Shown here piece by piece: positions 1-12,300 of a stretch of DNA of 64,000 bases. The translations under genes and the position numbers were made by a program. The notes beneath the pieces are model-generated. The model searched no databases and had not been told where the DNA came from. It worked only from the letters and a program-made list of their open reading frames with translations. Each line of letters begins with the position of its first letter. The stretch's first letter is position 1. Source of the stretch: Serinus canaria (lineage: Eukaryota > Chordata > Aves > Passeriformes > Fringillidae); the NCBI RefSeq assembly GCF_022539315.1, contig NC_066314.1:39555180-39619179 (forward strand), read 5' to 3'.

Positions 1-3000
1 TTTTTTCTCTACCATGAATGGATTACAGGTGATTGTGGTTTGAAAAAGAAGTAGAATTTGCAAAATTGCAACTTTTATATATTTTGTAATTGTTAGCATA
101 AATTTCTGCTCTTTTATCACTTTTTTCAGTGAGTCCAGTCATATCAGAGATGGATCCAGAGATCCAGGAAGGCTGAAGTGAAAATCCTTCATCTGTGAAG
201 AATAATGTGAAAAAGATTTCACACAGTGTTCTTTGTCCTTTGGTCCTTTAATGTGCACCAAATTATTTGCAAACACTGTGTCTTCAAGATCCAGTGACTG
301 GCAGGCATACACTCAGAAAAGGTACAAAATAATAATCTTTAGAACTATAGCTTTCATTAAATAAAAAGTAAAAGGTGCAGTAAATGGAAAGTTGTTATTT
401 CAAACAATGAAGGTCACATAGGTGCTTTTTCCTGGACACAGCTGGACTGATATACAGAAGGTTGCTTTAATTATAAAGAAGCAGACTCTTCACATTAAAT
501 GGTGTATGACCAAACAAGCTGCCTTCATTTGACTTTCCAGACAGCTGGAGCTGAATTCAGAGACAGATAATTGCCGTGGGGACCTTTCTCTGGCAAGCAG
601 CCCATTGGTACTCTTGGGGGGTGGAGAGGCTTCACACAGAAAGCTTAAAAAGCATCTGGGCTGCTGTTGTGCAGAATGCAACTGCTGACAGATTTACCAT
701 CTGTCTTTGAGAAAGACAACAGCTAGGGAAGCCCAGATACCACTACTCTTCAGTAGAAAGCCCCTTGTCAATCAAACCCTCCTCATTACAGCTGAGAGAA
801 CTTGAATTGCAGCTAAGTGAAAAAGAAATATCAAGAGGTGAGTTTACTTTTATTTGTGTGTGAGTAGGTGAAAAATCCTGGAACACTAGGAAACAGCAAA
901 ATGTAAACACATTTGTGTTATTCATCACATAAACCTTCTCCATGAGAATAGTTTTACAGACCTACCAACAGTAACTGTGTTCCTATCCCCACTAAAAAGA
1001 GTCACGTTGTGATAGCACAGAATAATGAATTCACAATATATACTATACTATTGTAAATACTTCAGATTTTTTTTTTTTGTAAATTGTCATTAACTGCAAA
1101 AGTTCCTTTCTTTCCTGTGTTTGTAGGCAATAGAACAGAATGTATCTATCTTAAAAAGGAACTTCAAAACTCTAACCATTGGTATAAAAAAAAGACATGC
1201 AGTCATCCAAAATATTGTGTACTTGCTATACACAAAATTAAGTCTGTGGCCTAGCATAATTTGTAAAGAATCAGTCAAAATTAAGAAGAAAACATAAATG
1301 TTTTTTAAAAAGCTGCAGTGCCAATATTTTCAGCTCACTAAAGCACATATAAAAACATATGTCAATGCATAATACCTGCAGGTCTGAAAGACGTTCATTC
1401 AACCCAACAGTTCATAAAAATGCCATGAAATATGAAAAATGGAATTAGGGTTCTATAAATAATAGTCTTTCTTAAGCCTTCAAGAGAGTACATATATTTG
1501 TGCAAGATTTAAGTTCCTTCCTGAAATATGTAAAAAAATTTCCCTGTTACTATCCCTGCATTTCTGAAGTTGACCAATGTGTATTGTGTGTTTAAAAAGA
1601 GTAAATAGTTTATGGCTCATGTTCTTCAGAACCAAGTTTCAGTTTAATGGGAACATAGAAGAATACTGAACATGACATATAGCTGTCATGTGAAAGTTGA
1701 AAACACATGTGTTTGTATAGGTGTGCGTGTATATTTTTTATCACAAATATATAGATGGCTGAGAACAGGTAGCTGCCATAAAATGATTTTTTGTGTGAGA
1801 AATTTTCATGGGTCTTCTTACCTCAAGTACTTTACTGCAAATCTAGAGGGAGAGAGGAGGAACATATTAAAGGATTTTCCTTCAAGCTCCATGACTGCAA
1901 AATTCTAAAATCCAACTTCTCCCTCTATATGCATGCAGTATAGAAAGGATGCATTGCAAGATGTAGGAAATTATGCAATTTAATAATGAGGCCTGAATAC
2001 TCTGCCCAGCACATTGACATGGTGCCTCTATGAGGCAAAAATTACACCAGTGACTACAGATCTCCAATGAAAATCTGAGTCCTGGTGTCCACTTGCCTTT
2101 CCTAGGTTTGTTTCTCTATTTTAATGAGGAATGCTCACCCTCTAAGCTTAGGGTTAAGGCACACATTTGGGAGATAGAAAGTTCATATTCAATGTTCCAC
2201 TCCTGAGGAAAGGCCCTGAGTTCAAGCACTCTAATGAAATACATCTTTACCACTGTCCATGTTTTAAAAGAAAAGGAAAGTTGGCTTCTCTTCCCCCAGG
2301 GAAACAGCTTAGTTTTTACTTCAAGGAAAAGGTGCAGGACTTCAGACTCCAGCCTGAAGTATATACTCAAATGTAAAGTTAGAAATTGTTCAGATTAAGT
2401 AGTATATTTTCATCAAACAGAGAAAAATGTTGGCTTATTTTTCATGCTGAAATACTTTCAGTACAGACCTAGATCATGTACTTCTATACTGCTGCAGTCT
2501 ACAGAGCTGATATACCCATGTCAAAAAGAGGTATGAGAGTCAAACTGTGCTCTTTCCATCATTTCCTATTCTCCAGTTTAACCATATCCCTGGTTCATCA
2601 TGCTGATGCTATGAATCTTTTTCTTGAAGGGATAATTTCCTCCAGGCATAGCATTGGAAGTTTAGTTGGAGCTTTGAGCTCCACTCTGGTGGCAGCATGC
2701 CAAAATCCCTTTAAGGGACTAGGTCTTAATATATCTGTCCATTTCTGAAATGGCCAACACAATATTTCCCCACTTCAGAGAGGGTAAATGTGTTTCCACA
2801 GCTGTGGAGATAAAGTAACCCAATTGATAAAAGTTCTCTTGCATAACACATGAAAATGGGAATATATTACTGTTGTGGAAGAGATCTTAGCCACTGGATT
2901 TTAGTCATGTAGGGACTAGTTATTCCCTTTCAATCAAGTGTTCTCTAGTTAAACCACTGTAAATCTCTGTTACTATATGGAAATTAGTTGCCTACTGGTG

Positions 3001-5130
3001 TATGATCAGTGTGTTCATGAAAATGTTTTATTTAGCCTTCCTTCATTGGTTAAATGGTGCAGGGCAATTAAATCTCTGCCATATTTGTGCCCAGCTGAGG
3101 TATACTTTGAGAGTGTGTATACAGGACATTTTGTAAAATGTCCACGCTGATGTTTGTACCAGGGGTACAGGACTCCACCTCTCACCATTTACCTATGTAA
3201 AATTGAGGTCATAAAGTGAAGGAGAGAAGACTGAACAGGCAAAACTGAAAGCATCTTTTAGCTTCCAGATGGTAAGAAGGATATTTCCAGGTATCCACAG
3301 CCTAGTGATTAGGACTGCAAATCAGAAAATGTCTCTTATAAACTAAACTCATTAAAAGCCTCAGTCAGTGTAAGTTTATAAAGACAGAACTCCTCAGTTT
3401 GCCATTTTGGTCTGTAAAGTAGAATCACATTTAAAATATTCTACCAACCCAGTGTGATAAGAGATTTTGATAAACATGGCTGTTAAATATTTCCTCTGGG
3501 AAAGAACATTTTACTGAAAACTGCATGAATCTATGCAGAATTTGTAGGAAAGTTGTTAATATATAAATTGAAAATAGTATTTCTAAATATAACTAACATC
3601 TTAAATGGAGACATCTGATTCAGTTCACAGATGGTGTTCCTTCTGCAAACCTTAAGAAACATTTTTTTTCACAATGTTTATATATAATACAGGTGTGTGG
3701 TTCTTTGTTTTTGTTTTCCCCTGAAGGTAATAACCCAGATCCTGAAAATGCCTGGTACAAATAAAGTGTATTTCAGGAAATGGAAGAGACATGGGGATTT
3801 GCAAAGGTCCATTTATATCCTTTGATATGTTGTTGATGCTACTGCCAATGGCACAAAGGCATGATTCCAGAATTTAGACATCATGGAACATCACTAGGCC
3901 ATGAATCTGATTGTTCAGGTACAGCTCTAAGATTAGATTCACATAAAGATGATAAAACAGCTATTAAATTATCTGTCATCTAAAGTTTCCTCAAGGTAGG
4001 CAAAATAATCTCAGTTGCTTCTTTGTGATTCTCTTGGGTTTTTTATAGTAATATTCTCTGAGTGATGTAAATACATTTAATTTCCATTAGCACTAATAAG
4101 AAATCAGTGAGCACATCAAGAAGGAAATACATGCATTTGCAATATGTACTCTTGGATAACCCAAAATATATTTGAAAATAATGTGAGAGATAAACATGTG
4201 AAATGAAGTGGAAAACCTGGAGGTAAAGTGCTAATTTTTTCACGACATCAGCTCAGTCAGGGTCATGAAGGAATATTGAAGATGATTACAACATGTTAGA
4301 TTTGGGAAATATACAAGTATTTAACATTCTCAGCTATGTGTTCTAGGATTTAACAAAGCATGTATTTCCAGTTAAATGTTTTATCTGCAACTTGCCTGTC
4401 TTCAATATAAATTTTCTGGAAAGTGGAAGAAAAAAGAACAGCTCTTTTTGATGTTTAATCCTGTTACAATTAGTGTTTAAGAGATCATGGTGGACATTAT
4501 ACTCAAAAATTGTGAAGTGTCTAGACAGAATTCATAGGAGACAAGAAGCTGAGGACACACTGCATTATAAGTCCGAATAAAAATAATTTTTAAAAGAAGT
4601 AATAAAAGTGTCTGTATTATCACTGGTTTTAAGCAGCACATTAAAATCACTGTTCCTATTTGAAGTCTGGAGTAAAGGACTGAAATCCTGCTCTTCTTCA
4701 TATTCTGTAAATATTTTAGTCTATCTACTTCTAAGGCCTGCAATTTGATGCTCCATGTGGCATGAGACATAAGCTCTTTCTCTGAAATAAGGTTATTTGG
4801 GACATGCTAGGAGTTAAACCACAGAAAAACTTCTACTGAAGGTTCTCATCTGCAGTCATAGACTCATGATGTGAATGCTTGTAACATGGACAATGCAGAC
4901 TTCTTCAGTAATGGTGTAAAGAATTATCACAGGGAGAGAATCCAGGGAAATATAGGCCAGGCAATCTCACCCTAGAATGGAGTCTCTATCACTAAACTTT
5001 GAGTTCACTTGGAGTGAACTCCTCGAAGTGTCACTCAAAGAGTCACCAAGATAATCAGACAGATGGAGTCTTGTGTGGGAAGACACACATCTTTTCTCTC
5101 TGATGGAAGTAAAGAACTGCAGCAGATTGC
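1..5130. other. Unique AT-rich non-coding stretch
   Basis: No coding frame longer than about 100 codons occurs on either strand, and none of the short frames resembles a known protein. No LTR or CR1 core is recognisable. Short homopolymers (for example T-runs near 1069 and 3661) and ordinary AT-rich sequence fill the interval. The last 200 bp (about 4930-5130) lead into a CR1 3' end and may be very diverged CR1, but I cannot align it with confidence. Best reading: intergenic or intronic DNA. Confidence 0.7.
5001..5021. repeat. Perfect 9-bp inverted repeat
   Basis: GAGTTCACT and AGTGAACTC are exact reverse complements around a 3-base loop (TGG). It lies just upstream of the CR1 3' fragment. 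It could be a chance palindrome or part of a decayed repeat; no function is shown. Confidence 0.8.
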
Positions 5131-5265
5131 AAGAGAGGTTGTGAAGGCATCCAAAGCTTGCCGGGACGTGTCCCTGAGTAGCTGGGTATTACTGGACCTG
5201 TGTAAAGAACGTTGCTCTAGCTGCCCATGGAAATCAGTTCAAATCAGTATGATTCTATGATTCAA
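5131..5265 (+). mobile_element. CR1 LINE, 3' terminal fragment
   Basis: The stretch begins with a recognisable CR1 segment (AAGAGAGGTTGTGAAGGCAT, matching the usual 'AGAGAGGTTGTGGA...' of the ORF2 C-terminus). It passes through a TGCCCATGG segment and ends at TATGATTCTATGATTC, the CR1-type 3' terminal octamer repeat. CR1 elements are non-LTR retrotransposons encoding an endonuclease and reverse transcriptase; copies are normally 5'-truncated and lack a poly-A tail. Only the last ~135 bp are readable here and they are strongly diverged, so this is an old, dead copy. Confidence 0.75.
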
Positions 5266-5289
5266 AGTGTATCTCACACAGGACAATGG

Positions 5290-5312
5290 AAAAAAAAAAA
5301 AAAAAAAAAAAA
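5290..5312. repeat. Poly-A tract of 23 bases
   Basis: Uninterrupted run of 23 A about 24 bp downstream of the CR1 end. CR1 elements do not normally end in poly-A, so the tract is either an independent microsatellite or the tail of some other retrocopy. I see no recognisable retrocopy body other than the CR1 fragment. Confidence 0.9.
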
Positions 5313-8300
5313 GATGGAATTCCCAAACCCAGTATGCAGAAAAAGAAATGCAAGCATCTTCAATCTGCTACTTATCCTCCTGTGGTCTTCCATGCTCTTA
5401 TTAGGGTTTGCAAACAGTCAGGATTTACTTCTGAAAGGTCTGATATTGCAATGATTGAAAAAGGCCAATCCAATTTCAGATGCAGACCATAAATAAAAAA
5501 GGTTCATATGTAGACAATAAATAAAACAATTCATGGCATCAACAGCTCATCAGAAAGGTGAAAACTGTTACAATAATTTACTCAGATTATCAGAAATGAA
5601 CACAACTTCAGAGGAAGAGAGAGAAGTTTATTAAAATAAAAACAAACCCAGAAAGAAACGACATGCAGATCCTGCCTTTTCTAGTCTATAAGAAGATTTT
5701 CAAGATTTTCTTTTTGAAAGACCATGACAGTGCCATAGTCCATCTTTTTAAATTTTTTGCCATTTCTTCAATATAAAAGAAAGCAAATTTCCTGCTGAGG
5801 CTCTTACTATCAGAAGGAACCCAAGCAAGCTGCAGGTTCTGCTTATTTGAATTATTGTTATCAATGCCTTATGGGGGAATTGGAGTAGAGCAAGCATGCA
5901 TAACTTGTTAGCTGCAAGTTCTTTTTCTGTTTTGGAGAAATCACGTGAAGTGGTGCAGCAGCTGTGCTATTGCCACCTAAACTCAAAATGACATTCAATG
6001 TTCAGAAGGACAGCAACAATTTGAAACCACCACATGTGGACACATTTGCTGCAACCTTCCTTCTTGAAAACATACCTGAAAGCTCCGATTTAGGTGTGAC
6101 TTACATTTGAAAGAGCCCAATTGTAATTCTGCAGATTTGTGAGTGATGTCTAAATAATGTTTATAAACCCAGGAAATTATTTTTTTTAGATTTTTTCCTT
6201 AAACTTCCTAATATGAAGTCGTGCTTTTTGTGGTTTACATAAATAATGCTGTGTGATAAGTTATCACCTGTATCTTTCACACCTCCTTTGCAAACTCAGC
6301 TAGAATGCAGGCCAGCTGCTGGTAATCTTGCATGTTATTACACTTCCATCTTTGGTATCACTCAGCCTTTTTGCATTCCTTTGCTGAATTTCCTTCCTCT
6401 GTGCTGTAGCTTTTGCACTGCATGTTATTTATGTTTTAAAATGAACCATGCAAAGGAATATTTCCCTAACCATGGTGGCACTGCAGAACACTTACAAAGT
6501 ACAAAGCTAATAAAGTAATTCTACCAGACTGGTTTTTTCTGCGACCAGGTACTGGAAATTCAGTACTTTTTTTTTATTTATTTAATAAAAGAGAGAATGG
6601 AATGTCTTGAGTATTTCCAGATCTTCTTAGGCTAGAATACTACTATAAATTAATACAAAAATTTTTCAACAGGAGTGATGAACTCTCTGTGTTGCTGTGC
6701 CTGTTTTGCCTTCTAGTCTTTTATGAATCCTAGGATGTGATGTAGCTTTTTGGGGGATTTTTTTCTTTTTTTTCTTTTTGTTGTATTTTTTTGGTTTTTG
6801 AGGATTTGTGCTTCTGAATTCATGTGGATGCATAAGTTTTTTCAATAAATAATTTTTATCACCCATAATTCTGTTATCTTAGAAATCATCATATCTTTTT
6901 TTCTGGTATCCTATGAAGATTTAACATATTTTTTTTTCTGATAATGTTTGAAAATCGTAATTTTCACCTGGGAAGCCAGGGTACCTAGAATATGGGCCCA
7001 AATACAAAAAGGTATTTACATACTTATGCCCACTGTCATTAATAGTTCTTAATTGCTTGCATTTCTGACTAGAATGAGTCTATAAGGTTAAAAAAGAAAC
7101 TTTCCATATAGAAAAAGTCTTTAAATTTTCTTTAGGATCCTACACTACTGTCTTAGAAAAAGAAAATAAGCTATTCTTAGAGACTGCCAGAATGGAAACC
7201 AAAAGAAATACAAAATGTACAGATTTTGTGAAAATAAAAGTCAAGTCAATTTTTTTTATTTTGAGAGTCTGGCTGGTTTTAGATTATGAAAAGGACAGTG
7301 GCTGAGGGCAAGTATTTGAGCATTGGCTTTTTTTGCTAATTGTAGGTCCAGATGTATAAAACCAGAGAGTTACAGAGTGCAAGCGTTCAGCACTTTGCTG
7401 TGTGTTTGTTAAAAATCCTTGTCTGTTCCCCCTCATCTTTTCTTCTCTGCATGACTCCAGAGAAATCTGCAAACTGTTAAAAGGTAGTCTTATAAGCAGA
7501 ATCCTTACCTGCAATAGGTGCAGCATATTAGTTACCACAGTAAAACAGATGCAATAAAAAATTCAACTGTTCAAATGTTCTTTTAAAACCTCTTAAACGT
7601 GCCTGTTGCTGTGTGATTGCCAAGAATTTACTGCTAAGATACCACACTAAATAATTATTTAAAGTCTTTTAGGTTTCTTTCTTCTCCATCTTAACTAAAC
7701 TGAACTAAACCACAGGAGCACAGGGTTCCCATTCTATCCCTGAAGTTCACCAGAAACACTCTAAACAGGAGATATTTTAGTGCTTCAGCATGCAACTTAC
7801 TGCCATTAAATCTCAATAATTTCCTGTTGTCTTGCTGTTAAACAAAAGGCTCTGCTCATGTTTTGCCCATAGCTTCAAGGAACACAACATAAACATAATT
7901 TTTAGAGATCCTTGAAGAATTTTTGGTATACCATTTCACAGCTGACTTGTGATACAGATTTGTGTAACAGAAGAACTGTGGAACACAATGATCTGTGCAA
8001 CAGAGCAGCTGATGCATACTTTTGATTAACACAGCTTTACCAGGTCATGCAACTCTCCTGGAGTAGAAACCACAGCACTAGTTCTAGACATTTGTGAATG
8101 AAGCTGGTTTCAGAGCAGAAAAGGAATTCTGTGTTATGAAAGGGATAATGATGATTCTCTGACTACCCTCACTCCCACACCCATCTCAAGAAGAAAGCTT
8201 AACAGCAATACATCTCCGGGAAAAGATTTATGAATTTGAATAAATTTCTAGAGAGTAAAGCTGCTCTATAACCAAGAGAACAATACAGTTTTCAGGAAAT

Positions 8301-9325
8301 GGGAAATAATAAGAGAAGTTAGCAGCTGGGCTCACGTTTCATCCAAACCAAAGTGGACAATCACTGATTAAATATCACATAGAGACACAAACATTCTGTC
8401 TCTCAGAGCATTTCAATGTTTCCTTAATCAAAAGATTATTATGCAAATTAAATGCAAACAGAAGGGAGGTTCTCTGAAACCAGCTTTACTAATATGTGGC
8501 ATTCTGTAATTGATTTTATCAACATTTATCATCTTTGTTACATGAAACCAGAAGCAATTTTACTAAGAGAAGCATTGCACTGTGGCTGATAAAGAAAGTA
8601 CTCAGTGACTTCCTCATAAAAAAATTATTTCAAAATGTTTTGGCTTACTATTCCCTTAAAACTTTCTTGTTACATGACAATATTGATAAGAACTACACAA
8701 TAAAGTAATTATGACCTCCAGTCAAAATCATCCTTGCTTGAACACTTGTTTTCTTACTAGAAATATTTATTTATCTCTGTACAGAAACATTTTCCATAAG
8801 GTGAGTTTTTAAACCTACAAATTTTACCACTTTCAGATTATTTTATCTTTCCAAACTCTGCTTTCAAAAAGTATTTCCTTTTCTCTTACCCACAATATAT
8901 ATACAACCACATTATGCTCTGGTGCTTACTAAGGTTAGATGTTGAATCAAATTTACACAAGTGTAAGTGAGGCCTGGGATGCACTGACTTTTCTATAAAT
9001 AACACCTTAAAATATATAAATAATAACCTTTTCAAATAAGGTGTGTTCTAAGTTCAAATAAGATTTAGAGTTCAAGAAGTTGCTGCATTGATGCACTTTC
9101 TAGTAAGGAAATCTCATTCATAAAATGTTTAGTATTTAGGTCTGTTAACTGTTTTCCAAGATATCTGAATTAGATTAGTAGTATTATCCCTATTTCATGT
9201 CAGGGAAAACTGTGGTGAACATTATGGGCTGACCATGACAGTTGTATATCTAGATTTCTTTGACCCCTGCCTATCAGAGGTTTTATTCAGTTGAACATAT
9301 CCAAAGGAATATGTTCAAAAATCCA

Positions 9326-9373
9326 AAATATATCCAAAATCATATATAAATATATAAATATATCCAAAATCAT
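9326..9373 (+). repeat. 18-bp direct repeat, period 30
   Basis: The word AAATATATCCAAAATCAT occurs at 9326-9343 and exactly again at 9356-9373, separated by ATATAAATATATA-like sequence. Just upstream, GAACATAT (within 9290-9305) is mirrored by ATATGTTC. This looks like local slippage in AT-rich DNA. Confidence 0.85.
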
Positions 9374-12300
9374 GGATGCGACTTTTGTTTGTCTGCCTCT
9401 TAGACAGACTGACTGACACCAGTCATGCACTGAACCACAGTTTTATTTTTCTCCATCCTGGATTTCTGTCTTTGAGGTGCCATGCTCCATATCCTTTGTC
9501 ATATAATGTTCCATAATCATCAGCCATACTAAAAATCATGCTGAAATAAGGATATTTTGAAGGCTATTTTTGGGGTTTTTTTGCCTCAGACACCTACTGC
9601 CCATGGCTATAAAGAACAAATAGGTGTCTCAGATCTCCTGTTACTCCAACTTCCCCCCACTTATTAATTCATCTCCATTTCGCAGCTTTTAAGATATTGC
9701 TGCCACCTGGTCAGTATCTTTAAAACTTCCACTTCAAAATGTAAAGTGTTAGCAGATGCTCAGAGGAAGTGCATGAAAGTCTATATTAAGGATACAGAAT
9801 AGCTTTCACACCCACTAGAATCATGTCTCCTGCTCATGTGGTGAACATATGTAGTTTGTTGTCTCAGGATTTAAGTTTAGGCATGCCTTGTCTTTTTATT
9901 CTCAGAACATTCTGAGTTTGCCCTTCATTTTCACTCCACAGTTTTCTTTCCATGTTGTTTAGGTAGGTAGCATTAAAAAAACCAAAAATACTAAAACCCC
10001 ATATATTAGCCACTTCTTAACTGTGGAAAATATATTGAAAAATGGAGCAGAGGAGACTCACCCTCTGTTTAAACCTCAATATGCTCACAGATTGGGTGGC
10101 TTAAAAACCTTTGACATTATTTACTGAGTAGCTCATATTTTGATACAGTTTCTTTAATTCATCAATTTCCCACCCTGGAAAAAAAAATACAGCAACAAAA
10201 AGTCAACTAAGTAAAAAAATTAACTTCCCAAAAGAGAAGCTCATTCAAAGGCTGAGTTTCTGCCCCCTGAATGCTCTTTTGGATTTATGGCTCCAGTAAC
10301 TCTCCCAGCTCTAAGCTTAGCAATGCCATTTAACCAAAATAGATAGCTTTAGCTGTATATTTAAAGGAGGGTGATTAACAGTAAAATGGTGAGCAGATTC
10401 AGCTAATTAGGCCTCACATTTAACACTCCATGGAGATGAATGGAACCATTTCCCAGTACTCTTTAAGCTAGTGTTTGTCTATACTCGTCATAAATGTGCA
10501 TCATTCTGCTTCATCCAGGGTCATCTAACAAGACAGAAAAACATTGTTTCAGAAGGAAGACTTTATGATGGAGTTCCCTTTAGAAACACCCACAGGAAGA
10601 AATTAATTCCTTGGAATTAATGATATTTTATACAAATAAATTTCTTTTGTTCTTGCCCAGGGGTATGCAATTTTTTGCCTGTGTCTAATTAGCAGCTGTT
10701 GTGAGTTTCTGTCTTCTTTTTCTTCTTATTATAGGAAAGTGATTATTTTACTTTTCTTTTCTTTCATATTAAGAGTTGTCAGTGTCTTGACAGGCTCCAT
10801 AGAATTTACACAGCAGTTAAAAATCTGATTTTCTTAGTGCATTTGAGGTTCACTAATATGTGACTCTTTGTGAATGATAAATAATTTAAAATGTTATTTA
10901 TGGGACACCTTTACAAAGAAATACTTCAGTGAGAGAGACAGCTGTATAACTGATTATGAAATCATTAAATTACAACTTATAATGATGAATTCTTATGCAG
11001 GTGTAGATAATGGCCTGGTTCTTTCAAGATAGTAGAGTTCTTGCATGTAGTTAACTCTTTCCTAGTTTTAGATTTAACCCAAGTATAGTGAGCTGAATAT
11101 GCAACTGAGCATCATGGGGAAAATGTAGCTAGCTTTACTGAACTGTCTAAGGTCTAAGCAGCTGCATTTAAGAGGGTCAGGTTTATGCTTTTCAGGGCTG
11201 ATTCATCTCATCCATCTGCCCTGAAATAGATCAGATGCATCAAACTATACAGAATTTTTCTCTCTTTATTTAAATTACTGGGCCAGATTCAGACAACTGC
11301 TGCATGAGAATTATAATGCACTATCAGTAATGTGAATGAGAGAGTCCAAGTTAGTTTTGAAAAAAAGAAAATCAGCCGTATTTAATGAAAGATAAACTGG
11401 GAAAAATAACATGGCACTTATTATATGCCATGACACTGTAAAGGATTTGAATAACAAGAACCTTAAAACACAAATATTTTTTTCTGAAATAAATACATTT
11501 TGTAGGAAATAGATGCACATACTTGCTACGCTTGATCAAAAAGGTGAACTGAAGCTCCATGTGAAAAGGGAAATCTTTTTTAGTGGGCTGCATGAGGAGA
11601 TCAAAGCAGATCCTTTTCTAGGAAAACAACTAAATGAAGCCCTATTGCAGGGACACAAGGCAAATAAAAACTTTTCTTAAATGAAACATCTAAGCCTAAA
11701 ATTTCACAAGATTAAAATTTCCTCAATTCCATTCAACTTTATTTTCAAAGTATAAATGGAAATTATGTGAAGTTATTTCCTCTGATGAGGGCTATATCAG
11801 CAGTTGATTCTTCTTACATTACTGTGAACAGACAACATCCCATTTTCCAAAAGTCTAAGGAAAAATCAAGCTTTTATTATGTGCAAGATCAATACAATTA
11901 CTTTCCTTTTTGTAGGCAGACTGATTATTTGGCTAATCTCTGGCACACGTTTCTACTCATTCATCTTCTGGACACTGAACGTGTAAAGCCATATGCAATG
12001 CTTGATATATTGAGCACTTTCCAGTGTCTTTCTTTTCTTTTTTTTTTCATTTTTGTTTTCAGAAAGTTCCTGAGTTCTCTTCTTACTGTGCAGAGACAGT
12101 CACTAGGTATGTTTTCAACAAAATGTAGTTTTCACCTGTCTTTAAATTGTCAGGAAATTCTTCAGGGGGTTTACAATTCTCTTATTTGCCATTGTCTCTC
12201 AATCCCAATGGATAATGAGAATGATGACAATATGTTGTTAATCAATCTGTTCCTAGAAAACAGTTACTTAGGTGTGCCAGTGAGACAATAGTCAGGCAGC

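Noticed and set aside
5227..5492. Frames with lysine runs
   Set aside because: Created by the 23-base poly-A tract after the CR1 end.
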